Positions 27,179 to 34,544 of a stretch of 64,000 nucleotides of DNA are shown here, piece by piece. How positions within the stretch are numbered: the first letter of the stretch is position 1; the number at the start of each line of letters is the position of its first letter. The stretch is taken from assembly GCF_021631985.1 (NCBI RefSeq), contig NZ_CP070225.1, forward strand, positions 5,952,001 to 6,016,000, in the 5' to 3' direction. This DNA comes from Sandaracinus amylolyticus. Lineage in GTDB: Bacteria > Myxococcota_A > Polyangia > Polyangiales > Sandaracinaceae. The position numbers and the translations under genes were made by a program. Under the pieces are notes generated by a model. That model was given only the letters and a program-made list of their open reading frames with translations, was not told the DNA's origin and searched no databases.

Positions 27179-27773
27179 AGCTCGTCTCGGCGAAGAGCTG
27201 CGCGAGCGTCTTGCCGTACGGCCAGAAGGCAGACCGATCGCCACGCTTCCACGCCGCGCGGAGCTCGGGCGTCGTGATGTCCCAGTCGGGTCGGCAGCGG
27301 CGGAGCACCGCGCGGAGATCGTGGCGCAGCTCCTCGCTCGTCGGTCGGCCGAAGAACCAATAGCCGACGTAGATCGAGTGCACGACCAGGCCCGGCGCGA
27401 GCACGAGCGTGTGCGGGATCATCGGATCGTGCATCGGATCGGTGTACTCGGCGATGTCGAGATCCTTCTGCACGACTCGCTCGGGATCCGAGAGGAAGGG
27501 CCAGTGCGCGCCGAGCCCGCTCCGGAGCTCGTTCGTCGCGAGGAGATCGTCGGTCGTGATCGTGACGAGCCGGCAATAGCCGACCTCGATCTCGCGGTGG
27601 AGCTCCACGAGCGACTCGTGCTGGCGCCGATCCTTCGGACAGTATCCACCGCGCCCGAGCACGACGATCATCGGATCGGAGCCCTGGAGACCGCTGAGCC
27701 GGCGCCGAGCGCCGGTGTGATCGCGTAGCTCGTAGTCGGGGAAGACCGCGCCGGGGACGATGTCGGACCGCAT
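27177..27773 (-). CDS. Peroxiredoxin-like (redoxin/AhpC-TSA) protein
   Basis: A 198-residue thioredoxin-fold protein from ATG 27773; GTG 27791 would add six residues. The start IVPGAVFPDYELRDHTGA and the segment MIVVLGRGGYCPKDRRQH fit the AhpC/TSA group, with Cys in the place of the peroxidatic residue. The usual PxxxTxxC is changed to GRGGYC, so peroxidase activity is uncertain. Related proteins with this GxGxxCPKDRRQ motif are common in actinobacteria and myxobacteria and are annotated only as redoxins. It is convergent with the Cys-rich lipoprotein and divergent from the NmrA-like gene. Confidence 0.75.
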   Translation of the reverse strand: MRSDIVPGAVFPDYELRDHTGARRRLSGLQGSDPMIVVLGRGGYCPKDRRQHESLVELHREIEVGYCRLVTITTDDLLATNELRSGLGAHWPFLSDPERVVQKDLDIAEYTDPMHDPMIPHTLVLAPGLVVHSIYVGYWFFGRPTSEELRHDLRAVLRRCRPDWDITTPELRAAWKRGDRSAFWPYGKTLAQLFAETS

Positions 27774-27916
27774 GGGGCCGCATCTCGCCACCCCACGCGT
27801 CGCCGCAACTCACGTCGACACTCGCGTGCATGCGGACTACGGGCTCGCGACCCCGGGGCACAGACCAAGAGATGTCGGCGAGCCCGCCGGCCCGTCTCCC
27901 AGGGTGAGGTACGGAC

Positions 27917-28690
27917 ATGAAGATCGTCGTCATCGGAGGCACTGGCCTCATCGGCACGAAGCTGGTGAACAGGCTCCGTCGAGAGGGGCACGAGGTCGTC
28001 GCGGCATCACCCGCGTCGGGAGTCAACGCGATGACCGGCGAAGGGCTCGCGGAAGCGCTCGCCGGCGCGCAGGTCGTCGTCGACGTCGCGAACTCGCCCT
28101 CGTTCGAAGACCGCGCGGTCCTGGAGTTCTTCGAGACGTCTTGCCGCAACCTGATGGCCGCGGAGTCGGCCGCCGGCGTGAGGCATCACGTCGCACTCTC
28201 CATCGTCGGCGCCGACCGCCTTCCGGAGAGTGGTTATCTGCGCGCGAAAGTCGCTCAAGAGCAAGTGATCAAGGCGTCCAAAGTGCCCTTCACGATCGTC
28301 CGCTCGACTCAGTTCTTCGAGTTCATGAACGGCATCGCGCAAGTGGCCACGACGGGACAGACCGTTCGCCTGTCGCCGGCGACCCTGCAGCCCATCGCCG
28401 CCGACGACGTGGCGGCAGCGCTCGCCGAAGTCGCGGTCGGAGCGCCCGCGAACGGCACGATCGAGATCGCCGGCCCGGAACGACTGGGCCTGGACGAGCT
28501 CGTCCGACGTTTGCTCCGCGCGGCGAACGACCCGCGTCAGGTGGTCGTCGACGTGCACGCGCGCTATTTCGGGACCGAGCTGAACGATCGATCTTTGACC
28601 CCGAGCGGCAGCCCGCGACTCGGCCCGACGCGCTTCGCAGACTGGCTCAGTCGCTCGGTCCCGAGCAGCGCAGCCCCGAAGCACGCGTGA
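27917..28690 (+). CDS. NmrA-like NAD(P)-binding SDR protein
   Basis: A 257-residue atypical short-chain dehydrogenase. The nucleotide-binding loop GGTGLIGTKLV lies at residues 7-17; HHVALSIVGADRLPESGYLRAKVAQE carries the YLRAK pattern where classical enzymes have YxxxK. VPFTIVRSTQFFEF and QPIAADDVAAALAEV complete the NmrA/NAD-dependent epimerase-like pattern. Members are reductases or redox sensors; the substrate is unknown. The gene ends 12 bp before the left end of the IS630 insertion and seems intact. Confidence 0.85.
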   Translation: MKIVVIGGTGLIGTKLVNRLRREGHEVVAASPASGVNAMTGEGLAEALAGAQVVVDVANSPSFEDRAVLEFFETSCRNLMAAESAAGVRHHVALSIVGADRLPESGYLRAKVAQEQVIKASKVPFTIVRSTQFFEFMNGIAQVATTGQTVRLSPATLQPIAADDVAAALAEVAVGAPANGTIEIAGPERLGLDELVRRLLRAANDPRQVVVDVHARYFGTELNDRSLTPSGSPRLGPTRFADWLSRSVPSSAAPKHA

Positions 28691-28702
28691 CGGAGTCGAC
28701 TA

Positions 28703-28719
28703 GTGTCCCGACCGCGACG
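28703..28719 (+). repeat. Left terminal inverted repeat of the IS630 element
   Basis: GTGTCCCGACCGCGACG; matches the right end at 15 of 17 positions. Confidence 0.9.
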
Positions 28720-28773
28720 CGGTGATCACGTCGGCCCTTGCGCCGCGATCGGGAGTCTGATCTACAGCAGTCT

Positions 28774-29917
28774 GTGAAGCCGACTGCGAGGTTCACAGGG
28801 CTGGAGCTGTCCGAGGCAGACCGCGAGCTCCTTCGCGCGAGGGGGCGCGGTAGCCATCGGGAGCGACTCACGGCGCGCCAGTGGCGTCGGATCCGCACGC
28901 TGCTTCTCCTCGACGAGGGCATGTCGGTCCGAGCTACGGCGATCGCAGTCGGGGGTTACCCGCGAGAGGTTTCGCGTGTCGCCAAGCGCTATGCGGAGCG
29001 AGGTCTGGACGCGGCGTTGTCTGATGACCCGCGTCCGCACCCGGAGCGGAAGCTCGACAGCGCGCAGGAGGCCGCGATCGTCGCGATGGTCTGCGGCCCA
29101 CCGCCCGAAGGGCACGCGCGATGGACCGTGCGGCTCATCGCCGAACAAGTCGTGAAGCGAGGTGTCGTCGACGAGATCGGTCGCGAGACGGTCCGGGTCA
29201 CGCTCGCGAGCCACGGCCTCAAGCCGTGGCGGGAAAAAAATGTGGTGCGTCCCCGCCGTCGATGACGAGTTCATCGATCGGATGGAGGACGTGCTCGAGC
29301 TGTACGCACGCAAGCACGACGAACGAGAGCCCGTCGTGTGCCTGGACGAGCGCCCTGTGCCGCTGCGCGATGCGGCGCGAGACGGGACGGCCATGTCGCC
29401 GGGCAAGATCGCGCGCGTCGACTACGAGTACGTGCGGCGCGGAACAGCGAACATCTTCTGCATCATCGAAGCTCTGACCGGGCGACGGCTGACGCACGCC
29501 ACGCGCGATCGCGCCGGCCCATCGTTCGCGAAAGCGCTGAAGCGGATCGCGCGCCGCTACAAACGCGCTCGCACGATTCATCTGGTCGTCGACAACCTGA
29601 GCACGCACTCGGAGAAGTGCCTGATCGATGCGCTCGGGCCTCAGCAGGGCCGTGCGCTATGGCGGCGCTTCACGGTGCACTTCACGCCGAAGCACGCGAG
29701 CTGGCTCAACGCCGCCGAGATGGAGGTGAGCCTCGTCGTCCGCGAGTGCCTCGGCCGACGCCGTATCGGCGATCTCGCGACTCTGCGGCACGAAGTCAGC
29801 GCGTGGAATCGCCGCGCAGATCGTAAGCGTCGCGGCATCAACTGGACGTTTCGCGTCGCCGACGCCCGGCGCGTCTTCCGATACGCCGGGCTCGTTACGT
29901 CACGGTCGAGACACTAG
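28774..29917 (+). CDS. IS630-family transposase, two frames joined at an A7 run
   Basis: The first frame (GTG 28774 to 29265) holds the helix-turn-helix region (MSVRATAIAVGGYPREVSRV). The second frame, open to 29917, holds the DDE nuclease: Asp in VVCLDERPVPL, Asp in HLVVDNLSTHS and Glu in SWLNAAEMEVS. The frames meet at the seven A residues 29234-29240. Reading one A fewer gives the family sequence WREKMWCVP, so production of the full enzyme needs a +1 shift or polymerase slippage, or else the copy is disabled by a one-base insertion. The TAG stop uses the flanking TA target plus the next G, so it lies outside the element. Confidence 0.88.
29898..29914 (-). repeat. Right terminal inverted repeat of the IS630 element
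   Basis: Read inward on the minus strand it is GTGTCTCGACCGTGACG, the partner of the left end. Confidence 0.9.
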
Positions 29918-30071
29918 CACCTGCTCCGGCGGGCTCGCTGACGATGCGCGAGTGGCCGATCCCGCGACGCGCTCGCGAGGCGCACCGATCGTGCGTGATT
30001 CGTAGGGATGCGCGGTCGCCGTCTGCTCATTCCGGTCTCGACCTCCCGCGGGCGCTGCGCGCGCCGTTCGC

Positions 30072-30077
30072 TAGAAT
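30072..30077 (+). promoter_or_regulatory. Candidate -10 box of the membrane kinase gene
   Basis: TAGAAT lies 8 bp before GTG 30086, and no ribosome site is seen; transcription would begin almost at the start codon. Confidence 0.35.
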
Positions 30078-30085
30078 GAGCCGTC

Positions 30086-31606
30086 GTGGACGGCGACGTC
30101 ATTCTTCGCGATGTTCGATCGCACTCCACCAGCTCCGCCAACATCGATGAATCCGAGCACCTCGCGGCGGTTCTCCGCATGCGTCGCGTGGTGCTCGCGG
30201 CAGTCGTGCTCTGGGTTCTGGTCACCGCGACCGATGCGCTGACCGCGGGTCGGTTCTGGCCCGAGCGCGCGAGCGAGCTCGTCATGCTGCGGGTCGTCAG
30301 CGCGATGCTCGGGATCGCCACGTGGGTCTACCTGCGCGCGCGCGGCCCAGCGATGAGCGTCGTCGAGCTCCGCGCGGCGACGACCTTCTTCTTCACGATG
30401 CCGTGCGCGTTCCTGAGCGCGATGGCGGCGCTTACCGGTGGCGTCTACAGCCCGTATTACGGCGGCGTGTTCGCCGTGGTCGCGATCCGCGGCGCGACGG
30501 TACATGAGCCGTGGCAGACCGGCGCCTGGACACTCGCGTTCCCGACGCTCGCATACCCGGTGACGATGTGGATCTGGAGCTTCATCGAGCCCGACGTCGC
30601 TGCTCAGCTGGCCGACCCGAGAACGAGCGCGATGCTCGGCTTCAACACGATGAACCTCGTGTTCGCATACGGAGGCTTGGTCGTCGCGGGCCACTGGCTC
30701 TGGGAGCTGCGGCGCCAGGTGTTCGCCGCGCGCGTTCTCGGACGTTATCGCCTCGTGCGCAAGCTCGGCGCCGGAGGGATGGGAGAGGTCTGGCTCGCCC
30801 GCGACGCTGCGCTGCGACGCGACGTTGCGCTCAAGATCCTCCGCGTCGGCCGAGGACAGCTCACACCGCACTCCGTCGCGCGCTTCGAGCGCGAGGTGCG
30901 CGCGCTCGTCGATCTCTCGCATCCCAACGTCGTGCGGGTGTTCGACTACGGCGTGAGTGAGGACGGCATCTGGTACTACGTGATGGAGCAGCTCCACGGC
31001 GACACCCTCGTCGAGCTCGCGGCGCGCGAAGCTCCGATCGGTGCAGCGCGGGTCGTCGACCTCGTCGCGCAGGCCGCCAGCGCGCTCGGGGAGGCGCACC
31101 GACGCGGGATCGTGCACCGCGACATCAAGCCCGCGAACGTGTTCGTCACGGTGACGCCGGAGGGGCGCGATGTCGTCAAGGTGCTCGACTTTGGCATCGC
31201 CAAGGTCGACGAGCCGAGCTCGGAGGCATCGCTGACCAGCACCGGGGTGGTGCTGGGCACGCCGAGCTGGTTCGCGCCCGAAAGCGTGACCGGCGCGCCG
31301 GCGGGTCCCCCGGCCGATGTGTGGGGGCTCGGCGCGGTCGCATATCTGCTGCTCACGGGGCACCGGCCGATCGAAGCAAACGGCGCGCTCGAGTACGCGA
31401 GCGCCGTGCTGCAGCGCGCGATTCCGCGCCCCTCGGAGCACCTCGGCGCCCCGATGCCGCGCGAGCTCGAGGACATCGTCATGCGCTGCCTCGCACGCGA
31501 TCCGTCCGACCGCTTCTCGGACGCCGAGGAGCTCGTGCGCGCGCTGGACGCGTTGCGTCTGCACGAAACGACGTCGGTCAGCGATGCAGTCAGCGCGTCA
31601 GTCTGA
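30086..31606 (+). CDS. Membrane-anchored Ser/Thr protein kinase
   Basis: A 506-residue protein with an unusual layout: about six membrane helices in residues 33-215, then a Pkn-type kinase domain (about 218-495) in the cytosol. Kinase landmarks are the glycine loop LGAGGMGEVWLAR, the Lys in DVALKILR, the catalytic HRDIKPAN, the DFG in VLDFGIAK, and the GTPSWFAPES activation segment. All catalytic residues are present. In most bacterial kinases the sensor is C-terminal; here the membrane part precedes the kinase and may sense a membrane or small-molecule signal. The start GTG 30086 lacks a ribosome site. The gene lies right after the IS element. Confidence 0.9.
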   Translation: MDGDVILRDVRSHSTSSANIDESEHLAAVLRMRRVVLAAVVLWVLVTATDALTAGRFWPERASELVMLRVVSAMLGIATWVYLRARGPAMSVVELRAATTFFFTMPCAFLSAMAALTGGVYSPYYGGVFAVVAIRGATVHEPWQTGAWTLAFPTLAYPVTMWIWSFIEPDVAAQLADPRTSAMLGFNTMNLVFAYGGLVVAGHWLWELRRQVFAARVLGRYRLVRKLGAGGMGEVWLARDAALRRDVALKILRVGRGQLTPHSVARFEREVRALVDLSHPNVVRVFDYGVSEDGIWYYVMEQLHGDTLVELAAREAPIGAARVVDLVAQAASALGEAHRRGIVHRDIKPANVFVTVTPEGRDVVKVLDFGIAKVDEPSSEASLTSTGVVLGTPSWFAPESVTGAPAGPPADVWGLGAVAYLLLTGHRPIEANGALEYASAVLQRAIPRPSEHLGAPMPRELEDIVMRCLARDPSDRFSDAEELVRALDALRLHETTSVSDAVSASV

Positions 31607-31826
31607 CCGAGCCACCGATCGTGAGCAGTGCGCTCCGGGTGCCGCGGGCGCGCGGTGCTCTGCGCACGAGGCTGCCAGGCTGATTGGCGTTCTCGAATCA
31701 CCGATACCCCGGATCGCACCGCATCCGACACCAAACGCGCTTGGTGCGCGAAAGCCGGCTGGAGCGATGGCGCAGGCGTCATGACGGACCGCCTCGGCCG
31801 TCGCTCAGCAGCCTGCTAGCTTCGGA

Positions 31827-32615
31827 GTGGATGGACCCGCGAATGTCGAGATCGCCCCCGGGAGCCACGGACCGTTGAGCTCGCCGGCGCGGTTGGACGG
31901 CACATTGTTCGTGTCGGAGACGCGACTTCTCTACGTGGGTCCGCTCGTCGCCACGACGCTCCACGCCCATCACGCAGCCCAGATCGTCATCGCGCCGCAG
32001 GGGCTGCACATCGAAGACGGTGCCGACGGCCGCATTCACACTCGCGCGGCCGTCATTCCCCCGCGCATGCCCCACGGACACGGCGCGTGTGCACACGCTG
32101 CGCTCCTCTTCCTCGACGGAGACGACGTCGCGAGCCGCGCGCTCTCTCGTGACGCCGAGCCTCGGTGCACGACGTGGGACCGCGACGCGCTCGACGTGAG
32201 CGTCCCTCGCGATCCCACGCGGGAGACCGCGCGCGCCCTCATGACCGAGATCCTTACCGCCCTCGAGGTGCGTCAGCCGCCGGGACCGCGACACCCGGCA
32301 GCACGTCGGATGTGCGCGTCACTCGATGGCTCGGACCACGCCGGTCTCGCGAGCCTCTCGCACGAGGCGGGGCTCTCACCGCGGCAGATGCGTCATGCAT
32401 TCGCGCGCGACGTCGGGCTGCCGATGCGTGCCTATCAGCGGTGGAAGCGCCTGCGCCGCGCCATCGCCGCGGTGGAGGGAGGAGCGAGCCTGAGCACGGC
32501 CGCAGCGTCCGCCGGATTCGCCGACAGCGCCCACCTCAGCCGGGTATTTCGTGAGCAGTTCGGAATGACACCGACGCAGGGGCTGAGCTCGGTCAGGTGG
32601 CAGACGCTCGACTGA
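31827..32615 (+). CDS. AraC-family transcriptional regulator with cupin sensor
   Basis: A 262-residue regulator, started at GTG 31827. Residues about 20-115 form a cupin-like sensor domain (TLHAHHAAQIVIAPQG, AVIPPRMPHGHGA with clustered His). The C-terminal third holds the two AraC helix-turn-helix motifs: GLASLSHEAGLSPRQMRHAF and SLSTAAASAGFADSAHLSRVF followed by REQFGMTPTQG. It is a one-component sensor for an unknown small molecule. The 3' end overlaps the convergent DinB gene by 23 bp, so the two may be reciprocally expressed. A TAGCTT hexamer lies 4 bp before the start. Confidence 0.85.
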   Translation: MDGPANVEIAPGSHGPLSSPARLDGTLFVSETRLLYVGPLVATTLHAHHAAQIVIAPQGLHIEDGADGRIHTRAAVIPPRMPHGHGACAHAALLFLDGDDVASRALSRDAEPRCTTWDRDALDVSVPRDPTRETARALMTEILTALEVRQPPGPRHPAARRMCASLDGSDHAGLASLSHEAGLSPRQMRHAFARDVGLPMRAYQRWKRLRRAIAAVEGGASLSTAAASAGFADSAHLSRVFREQFGMTPTQGLSSVRWQTLD

Positions 32616-33087
32616 CGAGGAACTCGGGGAATCCGTCTCTTCGGCGCGGCATTCCGCACTGGTACATGATGGCGTCCACGTTTCCTCGATGATGAGTCGT
32701 GTGAGTGACCACGTGGAGGATCATCGTGGCGGCGCTCATCCTCACGACCTTCCCGTCGGTGAAGCGCACGTCGTGAGGTCGTGCGAGCTCCTCGCCTCGG
32801 AGCGACGCGGCGATGTCCACGTACCAGCGGTCGATGGTCTCCGATGCGCGATCGAGCTCGTCGAGCGTGGGAAGGACCGCGCTCTGCGTGGACGCATAGC
32901 CGTGCGCGACGCCCTGGAGATGAGACTGGAAGATGCGACCGACGACCTGCACGTGATCGAGGAGCCGCACGATCAACGATGCTGCGTTCTGCGACTCGAA
33001 GGACTCGACCTCGCGAAGCGCGGCGAAGAGCTCTCGGTTGGCCCACGCGGCGTGAGCGACGATCGTCTGGAGCGGCTGAGTGTTCAT
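32593..33087 (-). CDS. DinB-family putative metal-dependent protein
   Basis: A 164-residue four-helix protein from ATG 33087 (MNTQPLQTIVAHAAWANREL). DinB/YfiT folds bind a metal with three His: one near DHVQVVGRI and two in HVVTHTTHHRGNVDAIMYQCG. Members act as thiol transferases (for bacillithiol or mycothiol) or are uncharacterised damage-induced proteins; a function cannot be assigned here. It runs convergent to the AraC gene with overlapping 3' ends. Confidence 0.85.
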   Translation of the reverse strand: MNTQPLQTIVAHAAWANRELFAALREVESFESQNAASLIVRLLDHVQVVGRIFQSHLQGVAHGYASTQSAVLPTLDELDRASETIDRWYVDIAASLRGEELARPHDVRFTDGKVVRMSAATMILHVVTHTTHHRGNVDAIMYQCGMPRRRDGFPEFLVSRASAT

Positions 33088-33161
33088 ACGTCCGACCGTG
33101 GGTGACAATCGGACCGAGCGCTTGAATGCAACGGCGGGCTCGAGCCCGTGGCGCAATGAGC

Positions 33162-33191
33162 AAAAAGCCCCGCGCTTTCGCGCGAGGCTTT
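33162..33191 (-). terminator. Rho-independent terminator of the iron locus
   Basis: Read on the minus strand, AAAGCCTCGCGC pairs with GCGCGGGGCTTT around a short GAAA-type loop (one mispair), followed by TTG-preceded Ts (five Ts in total). It lies 33 bp after the lipoprotein stop at 33224. Confidence 0.88.
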
Positions 33192-33223
33192 GCGGCCATC
33201 GCTGCCCTACTCGGCTCTCCGTC

Positions 33224-34462
33224 TCAGCGCAGCTTCACGAACTGATACGACCAGCCGGGAAGCCGGACGCCGGGCGTCGCCTGCCCGTTCGCGACCTCGT
33301 AGATCTGCGTCGCGTAGCCCTCTGCTTCACCGCCGGGGACCATCAGGAACAGGCGTTCGTCGAACTGGACCGGAGTGAACGCGCCGCCGTTGAAGTCGAT
33401 CCCCTCGAGGGGCGCACCGCTGCTCGGGTCGTCGAGATCGAAGCTCCAGATGCGCCAGTTCAGCGTTCCGAGGTAGCTCCACGGGTTCGTGGTCTCGTCG
33501 AACGACGTGCGCTCCTCGTAGAACGCCGACGCGAGGGCCTGCCCGTCGCCGACATAAGTGAACATCGCGCCGTGATGACCCTCGGTGGCGTCGGAGTAGT
33601 CGAGCGTCCACTCCGGGTCGAAGCGAGTCTCACCGGGCGCGATGCGCAGCACACAGCTCTCGGGCGCGTCGCGCATGATCGTGCCCGCCAGCGGCCACAG
33701 CCAATTGCTGAAGTAGATGTTGCCCGCCTCGTCCTCGTGGACGAGGTTGCCCGGCACCGGACAGCGGGTCTCGGTCACGACCTCGAGCAGCTCGTCCGTG
33801 TCGGTGTCGTAGATGGCGAGCAGGAAATCGGTCGAGTACTCGGCAGTGTCGTAGTTGACCCAGTTGAACGTGCGGAACAGCAGGTTCCCGCGCACGGCGG
33901 CCGGCGAGCCCTCGAGCGAGAGACCCTCGCGAAGGAGGTTGTCGGGCGGCGCGATCTCGCCCGTGATCTCCATCGTGGTCGGGTTCCAGATGACCGTCCG
34001 CCCGTCGGCGAAGATCATCAGATACGCCTTGGTCGGGCTCAGGAACGTCACCGCCCAGTCGTCGATGACCGCCGACTCGATGCCGTAGCTCGCGAAGCTG
34101 ACGCGGCCCTCTTCGACGAGCTCGCCACCGTCGTCGACGCTGTAGCGGATCACGGTGGGCGACTGCGCTTCACCGACGAAGAGCCAGCCGTTGTACGCCT
34201 GGAGATGCGCGCGGCCGCCGCCGTACTCGCGCGTCCGAGTCGTGTCGATCTCGTCGATGTCGAGCGAGTCGAGCAGGGCGAGATAGCTCGTCGATCCGAC
34301 GTCGTCGTAGACCTCGTACATCACGGCGTAGAGCGGGCCTTCTGGCCCCGGGCCGCCGCCCGTGTCGTCGTCGCCGCCGCAGCCGGAGGTGCTCGCGAGC
34401 ATCCCCGCCAGCAGCAGCGCTGCTGCGAAGGCATGTCCACGGGTCGGCGAAATCGCGCTCAT
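33224..34462 (-). CDS. Secreted lipoprotein of the TonB-receptor locus
   Basis: A 412-residue lipoprotein; the signal peptide ends at the lipobox STSGCGGDDD, about residue 28. The body is beta-rich with Trp/Tyr-Asp motifs and could be a propeller (LLDSLDIDEIDTTRTREY, VIWNPTTMEITGEI, RIWSFDLDDPSSG). It resembles DUF4374/MxcI-type proteins that accompany siderophore receptors in myxobacteria, which I recall only loosely. It is the last gene of the TonB locus, 82 bp after the receptor, with its own Fur-box-like repeat ahead and a terminator behind. A role in iron or siderophore binding is inferred from this context. Confidence 0.7.
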   Translation of the reverse strand: MSAISPTRGHAFAAALLLAGMLASTSGCGGDDDTGGGPGPEGPLYAVMYEVYDDVGSTSYLALLDSLDIDEIDTTRTREYGGGRAHLQAYNGWLFVGEAQSPTVIRYSVDDGGELVEEGRVSFASYGIESAVIDDWAVTFLSPTKAYLMIFADGRTVIWNPTTMEITGEIAPPDNLLREGLSLEGSPAAVRGNLLFRTFNWVNYDTAEYSTDFLLAIYDTDTDELLEVVTETRCPVPGNLVHEDEAGNIYFSNWLWPLAGTIMRDAPESCVLRIAPGETRFDPEWTLDYSDATEGHHGAMFTYVGDGQALASAFYEERTSFDETTNPWSYLGTLNWRIWSFDLDDPSSGAPLEGIDFNGGAFTPVQFDERLFLMVPGGEAEGYATQIYEVANGQATPGVRLPGWSYQFVKLR

Positions 34463-34505
34463 CGTCTTGATCCTTTCGAGCGAAGCCGTCCCAGGATAGA
34501 CGAAG

Positions 34506-34532
34506 TGAGAACGACTCGCAATGTCATTCTCA
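34506..34532. promoter_or_regulatory. Fur-box-like inverted repeat upstream of the lipoprotein gene
   Basis: TGAGAA (34506-34511) and TTCTCA (34527-34532) form a 6-bp inverted repeat with a 15-bp spacer; on the minus strand GAGAATGAC begins the site. It lies 44 bp before the lipoprotein start and shares TGAGAAT with the site at 38571. Confidence 0.45.
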
Positions 34533-34544
34533 GGTGACCACGGC

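Larger units (their letters stand above)
28703..29914 (+). mobile_element. IS630-family insertion sequence, 1212 bp
   Basis: The element is bounded by 17-bp inverted repeats that differ at two positions and is flanked by TA on both sides (28701-28702 and 29915-29916), the target duplication expected for IS630. It encodes a single transposase split into two frames. Both ends and both TA copies are in place, so this is a complete and perhaps recent insertion between the NmrA-like gene and a kinase gene. Confidence 0.92.
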
